Assembly: GCA_039720395.1 (NCBI GenBank)
Contig: CM077824.1
Span: 22,406,013-22,470,012 of the forward strand
Direction: 5' to 3'
DNA from: Liquidambar formosana
Lineage: Eukaryota; Streptophyta; Magnoliopsida; Saxifragales; Altingiaceae
DNA length: 64,000 nt
Below, one piece after another: positions 1-11,500 of the stretch. The notes beneath the pieces are model-generated. The model worked only from the letters and a program-made list of their open reading frames with translations. It did no database searches and was not told where the DNA came from. A program made the position numbers and the translations under genes. Position 1 is the stretch's first letter. Each line of letters begins with the position of its first letter.

Positions 1-1981
1 AATCGAGTTTTGTTCCACTCCTAAAAATGAGTCACCACATCATTTTTAGGGTACGAGGAAACCACTAAAAGATTTGTTTCATAAAAATAAATTTGACTCT
101 ATTAATGGAAAGTAGGCAAGTTTTAAACCAAAAACAAGGATTTGGGGACTAGGTTACGAAATGGGAAGGCTTCGAGCTACGGACCATAGGCACCCATTTC
201 GCCCAAAAAATTGATTAAGCTTAATTAATTTCAACCATGCATAATAACTAAAAATTACGAAAATTAAAAGGTAAAAACTAAGCTAAGTTGGACTTGGGCT
301 CAAGTGAGCGGCCTACGTACTTCTGACGAAGATTAAAGTCCATGTAATTCGAACAAACATGTTAGGGGGAAGAGTTTCACTCCTCTTAGGACTCTATTAG
401 AATCCAATCCATAATCAAACATTTGATTTTGAAAAATAACTCACTTTGAAAGAAAAAACTTTAGTTTGAAAACTTGTTTGATTTAGGATCAAAACCTAAT
501 ATAATCCTATGAATAATAAAACACATGGGAGCATGCATCATCACATAAACAACTACATCATAGCAATGGAGTTTAGGGATTATACTTGACAGAACTGAGG
601 CAAAGTTCTATTTGCAACCTCAGGGTTTTGAAGTTGAAAGTTAGGCAGAACTTCCGTACCTTCAAGCTTTAAGATGGCCTCAGGGGAGGGAATTAGAAGT
701 CGGGCAGAGCTTCTACGCCTTCAACCTCTAGAATGGGTCGTAAGCTGGAGGGTACTAATAGGAATGTTCCCTACTAACTACTGAGCCCAAGCTCTTTTTA
801 GAATAAGTCTTAAATGAGGGGATACTAATAGGAACATTTACTCCACACTCAAGAACTCAAGCTCTTCATTTGCTTAGGAAAACTCTACTAAAACTTGATG
901 TCGAATAAAAGAGGGAAGGACCCCTATTTATAGCTGAGAATGGATGGAATGAATAGCTAGTATTAGATCTAGCTAGGAATGATCCAAAGGCTCTAAATTA
1001 ATCTTAAGAGTTGATTTGATTCCTATCTCAAACTCTTCAAAAATTTGGAGAGAATCCGAATTAAATCAAGAGATGGAGTCTAAAGAGGGTGGGATAAGGC
1101 AAAACACCGCAAAGGGCCAACTGGGTACCCTTGATAGCCATTTGGCACCTTAGGTGGCCGTTTGGCTTCTCTTGGCTGGCCATTTGGCCCTTTTGGGAGC
1201 CCATACGACCACCAGAAGCCATTTTAGCCTCTTTTGGCTTACTTCCTTACTTCCTTGCTTCCTTGGTCATCAAGTTCATGTATCAGGTCCGTTTCAAGTC
1301 CAAACTCATTGATTTTGGACTTCAAACGACCATGGCTCAGCTCTCTACTTAAAATATGATTAAAACACTCCTAATTGAGCCACACTTGGTCAATTAATCA
1401 ATAGTTAAGCCCGTATGGCTCATAGAGATCATTTGAGGTTCATTGGGGCAATATTAAGGTTTGAACCCTAATGGAGTCCTAGTTACAATCAGACTCTTCC
1501 AAAATGCTTCTAAGCATTAATACACCTTAATTAAGACTCAATTGACACTAATGAGTCATTAATTTAACCCAATTGAATCAAATTAGGGAGCAATTATAAA
1601 AAGGACCGATGAATGGAGTCAAACCGAGCCTACTTTGGACCATCCTTAAGCAAATCATCTCCAAACTTAACCAAAATTTAAACTAAGCCTACAAATGACA
1701 TTCTCAGGTCATTAGGATCATTTTGGGATGAATTTGGTGAGAATTGGATGTCAAATAAGAATTATGCAAGTGAAATGACATAAATGCTTTCTAAATCGTC
1801 AAAGTTCTTATTAGCTATCAATACTTAACTAAATTAAACCCCGAAAGATACCATGAATTCTTAAGGGTGTCTAGAGTCTAACTAAAAAGATTTGGTGCCA
1901 AAATGATGCAAAAATCTACATGTGATAATGCTCCTTAGATGGAAAGGTAAAATATTAAGGGATGAAAATGGGGTGTCTATA
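1..1981 (-). mobile_element. LTR-A copy A0, cut by window edge
   Basis: This is the promoter-proximal part of a long LTR read on the minus strand. Its right edge is the reverse complement of the family start (GGTGTCTATA at 1972-1981, normally GGTGTCTACA). The rest matches the other LTR-A copies in order: a primer-distal block with the 'ataggcaccca' phrase, a TATA box on the minus strand at 924-933, and a short-inverted-repeat block at about 1114-1207. No coding sequence is visible. It sits in the leader of an LTR-B element, whose internal sequence resumes at 1982. The left end lies outside the window, so whether it is solo cannot be told. Confidence 0.8.
1114..1207 (-). promoter_or_regulatory. 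Short inverted-repeat block of LTR-A0
   Basis: Repeated near-palindromic words built on GGCC-ATTT-GGC (for example ggccatttggcc, ggccgtttggct, agccatttggca) lie about 180 bp upstream of the minus-strand TATA box at 924-933. Other LTR-A copies have a block of different words at the same distance. An upstream activator array is an inference. Confidence 0.5.
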
Positions 1982-2245
1982 ATATGCCATGCAATCAACT
2001 CCCCAAAATCTCTGGGTGATGACCAACCCAACATGCAAATGTATGTGTGTTCCTACACATGTATATGCCCAAGTCCTCAATAAGATTTCCTGTGCTAAAT
2101 ACAACCTCTCACTAATCTGCAGCGAGTACATGCATCCTTACAACTCTACCATGCAACAAGGTGCATATGCATGACTCAACCAAACAGACATGCAATGAAT
2201 GTGTATCATTTTATGCTCACTACGGTCATTATATCTTGATGTACC
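1982..2245 (-). other. Internal leader of left LTR-B element
   Basis: Non-coding sequence that matches 45185-45445 next to the right LTR-B copy, so it is the leader between primer site and gag of an LTR-B retrotransposon read on the minus strand. It is interrupted by a solo LTR-A (2246-5380) and resumes at 5386. The short open frame here shows no protein features. Confidence 0.75.
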
Positions 2246-2895
2246 TGTAGACACCCCATTTTCATCCCAATGAGATCATGATAGCATTTGGTTAGGTTTA
2301 GAAGCATTTAGGAGTCCCTAAGCCTTAAAGGACACTTTTGCCCTTTTAAGCCTTAGGAGAATAGGTCATCATTGCATGCATATTTTTGTCTCATTTTTGA
2401 GTCCCATCACTTGCATTTAGTTTCTAGGGTCATTTTGGATATGTGTGTCAAATTTGGTTCAATTCCAGATAGGTTTAGATAGTTAATTAGAACTTTTGCG
2501 ACTTGAAGGGGTAATTTCATCTTTCACTGCGTATATTTTCCAATTGACTTCCAAATTTGTTCCGAAGTGTTCCATTGACCTTAGAATAATGAAATGATCC
2601 TAATTGAAGTGCAAATTTAATTTATTGATAGGTTTTGGATTGGTTCACCACATTACCCCATGGTTAATTGACCTTTTTTCGGGTAATCGCCTCATGAAAA
2701 CCCAGCCACCTGACCGTGGTCAGGGATTTTTGGTTCAAGAATATTCTAGGCTTATTCTACATTGAATCCTTGAAATTTTTGCTTTTGAATCACTCAAATC
2801 AAAGTTAAAATGAAGAATTTAAGTCCGTTTGAAGTTAGGAGTCCAAACCGAGTCAGGAATCCTCAAAAATGAGGAAACCTTTGTTCACTCTCGGG

Positions 2896-2967
2896 TTACC
2901 GGTTCACCCAACCAGCCCAACCGGTTGGGCCAACCGGTCCAACCGGTTCACCCAACCGGTCACCCAA
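2896..2967 (+). promoter_or_regulatory. ACCGGT palindrome cluster in LTR-A1
   Basis: Five ACCGGT hexamers, mostly within AACCGGTT, lie in 72 bp about 200 bp upstream of the TATA box at 3166. Homologous blocks in other LTR-A copies are at 11244-11274, 20191-20243, 43401-43458, 55615-55657 and 1114-1207. The spacing to TATA is kept but the word changes between copies. Confidence 0.55.
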
Positions 2968-3165
2968 GCCCTTCGTCCTGATTTATCTCTCTTTGAGTTT
3001 TTGACGAAATGGGACTCTACCACTCTGAATTTTAGCCTTCTAAAGGACTTCTAAGCCTATTGGGAGGTGGTTTTGAGTTGTTTAACATCCATGGGATTTA
3101 ATTACAGCCCTAGATTGGTTTTATAGTGAATTAATCTCAACCATTGGTTCATATGGTTGGTTGGT

Positions 3166-3174
3166 TATAAATAG
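3166..3174 (+). promoter_or_regulatory. TATA box of LTR-A1
   Basis: TATAAATAG, followed by 'gaagctcattcatcag', is at the equivalent place in all LTR-A copies. Minus-strand equivalents are at 924-933, 19983-19990, 43203-43212 and 55423-55430; at 11474-11483 it has decayed to TTAAAAATAG. It marks the U3/R region. Confidence 0.7.
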
Positions 3175-5385
3175 AAGCTCATTCATCAGCATAAGGGACT
3201 TTAGGCTTTCGCTGGACTTTTGGCTTATTTGACACATCATATTCATTAGAGAGAGAGGGACCACAAGTTTGCACACACCCATATCACTTGGAGGAGGCTT
3301 TCTACTGCAATTTCAAAGGAAAACTATAAGGGAACCAAGCCAAAGAAAATGAAGAACGCAGCGAAGACCTTTGCTTTGTTGTAAGTTTTCTTTGCATCCT
3401 TTTATGATTCCTTCTTCTTCTACTCCATTCTCTGCATGGTTATGGCTTAGTATTGAATTAGGAATCATATATACTCTATATTTTAGAGTGTATATGATTC
3501 AAATATGATGAGAATGCATGTTAGTGGATTAAGATTGCAAATTGTTTGTTAGTAAGATAGTTTCTCTCTTAAGGATAGAGGTACGTTTTGCATAAAAAAT
3601 TAGTTGATGTGTTTAGGCCATTTTCTCTTCATGGTTCAATTATATGCATGATTTTAAGCATCTTTTGTATAGGACACTTGCTGTGTAAGCCTCATCTTCA
3701 TAGATGTATGGATGATTATTCTTTTCGAGGATAATTATCGTCCTTAGAGGGTGAGGTTGTGCATGGGTGCTTTCTGGAGTGTGTTTAAGTGTGCTGTGAG
3801 TTTCTTTGCATTCTTAGGTATATATTTTACGTAGGATATGTGAAGAAATCATTCACACGGAGTGATTTCTATGTAAAATTATCTCCGGATAGTTCTACTT
3901 ATGAAAACTCGCCGTAAGGATGATTATTTCACATTCTTACATAAAGTACTTACCTGAGGCATCATGTTAGATTTTCTTTTTATGTTTAGGATTGTCATAT
4001 GATATTTTCATCATGGTAATGCCTATTCAGCATGTTTTTTGATAGTTTTGTGCATGTTAGGGTGTTTAGAGCATATAAGAGCATATTAGGATTTTGTGTT
4101 TTCTTTTGATTTTTGTTATTTGCATGAGTATTAGGTCATTATATGCATGTTTAGTATTCTGTCCAAATTTGATTTAGGTCTCCTAGTGATTATTTGAGCA
4201 TGAATATGGTTGATTTGAGCTTAATAATTGCCCTATAGAATACATAGGGTGATTAATTGATGTTTTCTCGATGTTTCGGGATAATTTGCATATGGTAAGT
4301 GGTTCGTGGTAAGTCTTTTTGTGGATTGTTCTCTTCCCCCCCTTAGGTTATTGTCTTTACTTTGGATTAGAAGTCCTAAGTTTCCAACTCTCTTAAAATT
4401 ATGTTTTAATTAGAGTTCTATCTCTTTTAGAATTCTACTTTTCTCAAACTTCTTTTTGGATAAGAGTTCTATCTCTTTTCAAATTCTATCTTTTCTCAAA
4501 TTCCTTTTTTGGAAACTCTTCTTCTTTTTAAAACCTTTCTTAAGTTGGAAACTTAGGGTTTATAGTTCATTGTAAAGGGAGTAACCCCTTCTCAATCAAA
4601 CTACGTGGACATTGATCCTTATATCTTTGCATGTAAGGTACGTAGGCACTCATTTGATGTTCAAGTCCACCTTAGGATACTAAGTATCTTACGTTTTCTT
4701 TTTCTTTCTTTTTTCTTTCTTTTATCCATTTGTCCATCACATATATGCTAGAGGAGTAGGATGGACCCATGCTTATACATTTATCCATCACATATTTGTT
4801 AGTGGATAGGATGGATTTGTTTGTTTATTCATTTATCCATCACATATTTGCTAGTGGATAGGATGGATTTGTTTGCTCATTCTCTCATTCTCTTGCCTGC
4901 TTTCCATATCTCTCATACTTATTCGTAGATGTTTACATGCTTTATGGATGTTTATTGCTTTATGGATGTTCATGGATGAATGTAGATTATTTATGGATGA
5001 TTCTTTGCATATGCATGGTGACTAATTAGGAAGTGATTGAAATAGCCCATATAAATTCAGACACCCATTTTGGGGCGGTGTGGGTGCCTATAGGATGTTT
5101 CCTAGAACCTTTCCACATCGTAACTTAGTCTTCGAATCCTTTCTTGTTTTGATAGACCTGCTTTTCCTTGATCGAAGTCATGTATTTGGTTTTCAAAGGT
5201 TTTCTTTAAAACCATTTTCATGGTTTTCCTTTTTTCCTTAAAAAATGAGGTGGCGACTCCTTGTTTGTTTGTTTTTGTGAACCTTTTAAAAACCAGATTT
5301 TTATTAATTTAAATCTCTACAAGTCTTTTTAAAAGAAGGGTTCTTCCTTCCTCTTCCCGGATCGAAACCCATGGTTCATAGTACC

Positions 5386-5419
5386 CATGTAGATCTACTA
5401 GCCAACTTTGATACCACTC
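5386..5419 (-). other. LTR-B element leader with primer-binding site
   Basis: Rest of the leader after the A1 insertion. On the minus strand, just after the LTR end, 5405-5416 reads TGGTATCAAAGT, a slightly decayed match to the initiator-methionine tRNA primer site TGGTATCAGAGC. It shows that the LTR at 5420-7650 is the 5' LTR of a minus-strand element. Confidence 0.7.
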
Positions 5420-6851
5420 TATAACGACCCAAAATGGGGACTGTTAGTTAAGTTGTAAGAAAACCATTTTTTAAAGCCAAGTTTGGCGGATGTTTAATAA
5501 AAATAATTATTTTGAAAGCCTTTTTAGAAAATCCGGCATGGATATGACCTGCAAGAAAACTGTGAGGTTATGAGCTACACGCTCAGTAGGAAAACATTTC
5601 CCAAAATAACCCGAGGTTTAAAAAAACAAAAAAAAACATAGTTTATACATTTTCAAAGAGCCCTACAAAACCATTGATTAGTTTGCAATATAAATTTTCA
5701 GTAAATAAAACTGATACAGGTTTAATGGAATAAACTGCAGAAGTTTAAATCATTTGATACCAATGCCCCTTTTTCTTTTTAAAAGGGTAAGAAATAACTC
5801 AAGTTATATATGATTCATCATCATTCTTTCCCAATTCTATATCACGGCCTTATAAGCGAATAATCATCATCCGCCATATCTGGCAATCCATAACATCAGT
5901 CTTTCAAACTGATAAATCCCCCCTAGGTCACGTGGGGCCCTCGTGCGCGAAAATAAGAGCAAACACTATAGATCCTACTTTGACCCGGAAAGCAACCTCA
6001 TTTCGGGAACACTATGATTGTTGGGACCGGAAAGTACCCCTTATTATCACATCCATGTCATCACCACTTGTCTGTTCATTTATCAATTCCATAATTTCCA
6101 TATAAACCAAAAAAATTATATATATTTATATATAGATAAATTTTCCAAGAAAATCGTATAATAGGTGGGTTTATATAAATCATAATAAATGACCCCTATA
6201 AACAATTTCTAAACCATTTCCCAATGAATGTTTTCAAAAACAACATTTTATAACAAAATTATCGTAAAATCAAACCCTAGGTTTCCCATAATTTGTAAAA
6301 CCTAGCAAATATATACCTCAAGCATGATATTTATGCAAAAACTACCAAATACATGTAAATCTATATGATTTATACCCAAACCCCCATGCATCAAAGGTTT
6401 AAAATGAGAAAATGTCCCCTTCCTCAAAGATGAGTGAAGAAAACGCAAAACCACCACCATAAACATGTAGATCGGGCCTAAGATGCACATGCAAGCTCCC
6501 TAAAGCAAGCCCTAGCTTCCAAATGCCATGATTGATTAAAAGAATAGAGATTCCAACTCCCAAAATGCAACAAAACCTCACAAATACTATGAATAAACAC
6601 AAAATGTAAGGATATGATAACTCGATCCCAAAAGGAATGCAAACCCTAACTTTATACATGAAAAAATACCTCTCAAACTTGAAATAGAGGTTGGCCATGA
6701 GTGAATCCAAGGCCAAAATACATGAAATCTATGAAAAAATGGAGAGGAAACCCTTCTCTCTCCAAGCCGTCCCTTTCCTTCTCTCTCTCTAGCTCTTCTC
6801 CCTTTTTTTTACTCTAAAATGTCGAGAATGGGTGAAATGGGTTAGGCTTTC

Positions 6852-6867
6852 GGTGTTTTAAAACACC
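6852..6867 (-). promoter_or_regulatory. Palindrome at the TATA position of left LTR-B
   Basis: GGTGTTTTAAAACACC is a perfect 16-bp palindrome centred on TTTTAAAA. It lies where the other LTR-B copies have the minus-strand TATA box CTATATAAACCC (about 40474-40485), so it may be the core promoter of this copy. No transcript start is known. Confidence 0.4.
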
Positions 6868-6920
6868 CTAGGGGCACATGCGTCATTTTCCAAACATATA
6901 TAAAAACTGCTAGTCGAAGG

Positions 6921-7046
6921 TTTCAAATGTCTAAAAGTTAGTTTCAAACGTCTGAAACTAAACCTCAGAAATCATCATTCTCTAGAATTTTCAGACGTTT
7001 GAAATGTCACTTTCAAACATCTGAAATGTGTTTCAGATGTCTGAAA
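6921..7046 (-). promoter_or_regulatory. Five-unit 16-bp palindrome array, left LTR-B
   Basis: Units at 6921-6936, 6942-6957, 6989-7004, 7011-7026 and 7031-7046 fit TTTCAR-NNNN-YTGAAA with small departures (for example TTTCAGACGTTTGAAA, TTTCAGATGTCTGAAA). The array lies upstream of the promoter position on the minus strand. The homologous arrays at 40540-40666 and 47200-47326 keep the TTTCAG/CTGAAA arms but have other centres. A dimeric regulator site is inferred. Confidence 0.6.
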
Positions 7047-7650
7047 CACAAATAATTGAAAATTGACAATTAATCAAGCCACTCTTCATCAACACTGACC
7101 ATAGCCTTATATTCATTAAAAACATTTAAGTAAATGTTCTCCATTTACTTTAAGTTATTTAATGAAAATAAGCAAATAACCCCCCATTTGAATCCAAATA
7201 AAATATTAGAAAAATCAAATTCCAAGTATATCAAAATCTCATTTCTAAGTTTTAGTACAAAATTCATCTCCGGACAGATTTTTATAAAACAAACATGTAA
7301 GGAAACCAATCTAAACATGTTAATAAAATCCTATAAAATTACAGAAGTCTTATAATATTATAAACTTCTATTACTGCTAAAAATTATCTTTAAAAATGAA
7401 GAATTGCAAAAATTCATTTTTCTCCTACCCTTAGCCAAATTTCAGCAGCTTAAACCTCAACGCTGCAAATAAATCCAAAAACACACTTAAGACACTTGAT
7501 GCATAAAAACAAGTATCAAATCACGAATAACATCATATCATCATACACCTAGATTACTCATACATGAGGCCATCCAACAAATCAAGGGATTAAATATGCT
7601 AATCATATATTAAGCCATAATAATCCCTATTAAGAAACGTGGTCCTCACA

Positions 7651-8591
7651 TGAAGCATATCAAGCCAAGGAAGAAGGAAGCATTCAACAAAGGCTCTCTT
7701 TTGTAAGTAAGTCTCTCCTTCTTTTCATTGTCTTAGTATTCATTCTCTACATGCTTAGGATTGTTACTTAGCTTAGTTATCATGTCTATTGGATATTATT
7801 GAGATTTTCTTTTATGGATATTATATGAATAGCATAATAGTTTGCTAGGGTTTCCCTTGTATGGATATTGTTGTTATGCAAGAATACTTAGGATGTTACT
7901 ATGAATTGTTTGTGATGATTTTGCATGATTCATGATGTTATTTTCATAACATAAATATGTGGTGATAAATTGTCACAAGCATGAGGATTATTGCATCCAA
8001 GGTATGTCTTCTTCTCTCTTATGTGCTCTAGAGTTTATTGTTTTGAAGCATGATTAGTATCTTTCTTTTTCTATGATTTAGAAGGTTGTTAGCATGTTTT
8101 TAATTAGTTTTTGCTATTGTTTTGGTGATTATCATGTTAAGTTGCATATAAGAAGTGAGTTTTGCATGTTCTAGGGTTAGTTATCGCATGATGAGTGTCC
8201 TATTGCATTAGGGTTTCATTAGTCATTTGATTCCTTCTTTTTGCATGATTTTCTAGGGGGTTTTTAGGACATTATACATTCTATCCAGATTTGTTATTGT
8301 TTGTTTTTTTAGCATATTTGGTCATTGTTTTGACATCTTTTGCATGATGACAGTCTCTTAGCATGTTTAGGGTTGATTTTCCCTTTTTTTGCTATTGTCT
8401 TGATATGATGATATGATTGTGATATGATTATGATGTGATGATTGTTGCATGTTTGATTTTGCGTTAATTAGTGATCTGTTAACCTAGAGTCTTCTCCCCC
8501 TCCCCCTTGGGCTATTTTTCTCATGAAGAATTGTGATAGTTTATGAATTTCATTTTTTTTATAGGTTTCTTTTCTTTTTATTAAAGCTTTC
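7651..8591 (+). mobile_element. LTR-A copy A2, first segment
   Basis: Matches LTR-A from the segment just downstream of its TATA region ('caagccaagg...') to its pyrimidine-rich middle part. The copy resumes at 51920 after Gypsy-C, then at 56309 after solo LTR-A3, and ends GGTTCACA at 56411. Its first ~1.1 kb is not in the window, consistent with the LTR-B element at its left having been inserted into it. Confidence 0.7.
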
Positions 8592-11500
8592 TGTGATAAC
8601 CCAAAGATTGGCTACCCTAATTATCAATTGATTTATATAACTATTATTATTAACTTTATTATTATGATGATTATTATCTTTATTATTGTTGCTATCATTA
8701 TTATAATTATTATTAATATTTATCACTATTTAATCACCACCAAAACTTTAGGATATATAGCAATATTACCAATTTATCATAAAAGTAGAATTAATGATGT
8801 AATTAATTCTACATAGGATGAGGTCATGCTTACATGGGGAGGGGAGAGGTGGCAACATCCTAAGGATTGCTTACATGTAGAGAGAAAGAGAGAGAATAGG
8901 AAAAAAAAAAACGTTTGCTAGGGGATTAAGGGATAAGAAAGAATCTTAAGCAATAAATGAGAGGAATACTACATTGAATTGAGGAGGGGTTTAAAGGGCT
9001 GATGTTCAGCCAATTTTTGTGCTGCATAAGCTTAGTGAGAGAGAGTAACAAAAAGAGAGAAATAGAGAGAGAAAGAAGGAGAAAGAAGGAAGCCCAATCC
9101 TGAGAATTTCCAAAGCACCTTTCTACAAACTTGAGGTGAGATTTCTCATCCTTGAATGGTGTAAGAATGGTTTTAAAAGCTTCATGACGATTGGTTAGTG
9201 TTTGAATAAGTTTTGAAGTTTCAATAAAGCATTAATGGCTTTCTTAATACTTTTTTTGAATATTTATCCATGTAGGTTTCATGAAACTCTACGAAATTTT
9301 TACCATAGTCTCATTATATTATAAGGAAGTTATTGCATAAAAACAAGGCATTAAAACCTTATAGATTTGGAGAAAGAAATACCCAAACTGAAACCATAAA
9401 TTTCCAAAACTGTACTAATGGGTAGCTTATTTCATTTTTATGACATTTTCATAATATGTTACATGAAAAACTAAGCAAAATGGGCTTTTGAATCATCAAA
9501 AAAGGTTGACAAATGAATTAGATATGAATTTTCGAAGTTTTGATTAAATCTTAAAAAAATTTCAGATGACAGCTGGGTTGGTGCATGCGTGGGAAGAAGA
9601 AGGGACAATGATTGGGTGTGGCAGGGTGCACTATAGGTCACGTGTATCTTAGTGTAATTAGCCATGTGGGGCCCTCATTTGGTGCTAAAAATATTTTTAG
9701 AAATCTTATAAAAATCGTAGAAACTTATATTTACAATTTTGTAACCATTTGAGTATGATAACACGTGTTTCAAAAATTCGGGGATTTTAGCCACTTGTGT
9801 AGTTTTGTTTTTAAACTTTGACTAGCCCAAACATAATGTATAGAATACCAATTGAGTCACGAATTGAACCATTGGATTCATATCAACAAAATCTACATGA
9901 GGGTATTTTTGATGTAAAATGAATATTTTTATTTCGGGTATTATTTTATTCAGGTGTAAAATGACCATTTTACCTCTACTTACTAAAAATAGCTCAAATA
10001 GATTCCAAATTGAATTTTGTTTGAACCTATGAGATTTTTATGAGAAGTAGAACATTTTAGCGACTTTTTATTAATATTTTTATGATGTCATCATAGTCTT
10101 CATATTTTTATATTTGCAATATAGCCCCTAAACTTATGCAAAATTCTAAAATTTCTCCAAACGGAATATTTGGCTTTAAGATTTATGTTGAGTAGTTTGA
10201 TTAAGATTGTTAATGGTGGTAAAGCATAATATGAATGAAAATGTATGAGCATAAATATTCATATTCATAATTGGATATTGAAATATTGTTGAGATTAATT
10301 AGTATATGTGCATGATATTAGCATCCATATGTTGAGCGATATGATTATTAATGCATGTACAAACATGTATCAAGTTATTCAGTGATATGTTTATGTGAAG
10401 TTGAATGCTTATACTTGTAATTGAGATTGAGATGTTGAGATGAGAGACAAACATGTATAAATCTATTTTGTGACATGTTTATGTGAAGTTGCTTATATTT
10501 GTAACTGAGATTAAAATGTTGAGATGAGACGACCGGGTTGAGAAAGCCCTGTAGTTAGTGCAATAATATGCTATTCCATTTATGAGGGCAAGAGGCCAGT
10601 GGGGTAGTGTAGACACCCCATTTTCACCCTCATATGTTTATGATAGCATTTGGTTAAGTTTAGAAGCATTTAGGAGTCCCTAAGCCTTAAACGACACTTT
10701 TGCCCTTATAAGCCTTAAGAGAATAGGTCATCATTGCATACATATTTTTTGTCTTCTTGTTGAGTCCCATCGCTTGCATTTAGTTTCTAGGATCATCTTG
10801 GATACGTGTGTCAAATTTAGTTCAATTCCAGATAGGTTTGGATAGTTAATTAGAACTTTTGCGATTTAAAGAACAATTTCGTCTTTTACTTCATATATTT
10901 TCCAATTGACCTCCAAATTCGTTCCGGAGTGTTCCATTGATCTTAGAATGATGAAATGAGTCTAATTTAAGAGCCAATTTAATTTATTGATAGGTTTTGG
11001 ATTGGTTCACCATATTATCCTATGGCTAATTAACATTTTTTTCGGTTAATCATCTTATGAAAACCCAGTCACTTGGTTGTGGTCAGGGATTTTTGGTCCA
11101 AAAATATTCTAGACTTATTCTACATTGAATCCTTGAAATTTGGCTCAAATCGGAGTTAAACTGAAGAATCTATGTCCATTTGAAGTTAGGAGTCCATTTT
11201 AAGTCGGGAATCCTCAAAATTGGGGAAACCTGATTTTTTCTCTCGGGTGACTGGTTCACCCCAACTGGTCACTCGAGGCCTCCATCCTGTGTTGTCTAAT
11301 TTTGAGTTTTTAATGGAATAGGACTCTTGTACTCCGATTTTCAGCCTTCCAAAGGTATTCTAAACCTATTGGGATGTGGTTTTGAGTTGTCCATCATTCA
11401 TGCGATTTAATTACAACCCTAAATTGGTTTTATGCTGAATTAATCTCAACCATTGGTTCACATGGTTGGTTGGTTAAAAATAGAGGCTTATTCATCAGCA

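Larger units (their letters stand above)
2246..5380 (+). mobile_element. Solo LTR-A copy A1
   Basis: A 3,135-bp solo LTR that begins TGTAGACACCCC and ends ATGGTTCATA (usual end CA; one transition). A 5-bp target duplication gtacc flanks it (2241-2245 and 5381-5385). The empty site is seen at 45430-45445, where the flanks are joined. A TATA box (TATAAATAG) at 3166-3174 fixes the sense strand. No internal domain, primer site or polypurine tract adjoins, so it is the product of LTR-LTR recombination. Its length suits a long-LTR Ty3/gypsy lineage such as Tat/Ogre, but no coding region ties the family to a lineage. Confidence 0.9.
5420..7650 (-). mobile_element. 5' LTR of left LTR-B element
   Basis: A 2,231-bp LTR read on the minus strand from TGTGAGGACC (7650) to CGTTATA (5420; CGTTACA in the other copies). 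It aligns along its length with 45472-47940. The primer site adjoins on its left. Its left partner LTR lies outside the window. It abuts LTR-A2 at 7651, where LTR-A2 begins about 1.1 kb into the family sequence, so this element was probably inserted into LTR-A2 (inference). Two short minus-strand open frames here are not conserved in the other LTR-B copies. Confidence 0.8.

Noticed and set aside
6399..6716. 105-residue minus frame with hydrophobic stretches
   Set aside because: It lies in LTR-B and is not kept in the other two copies; chance frame.
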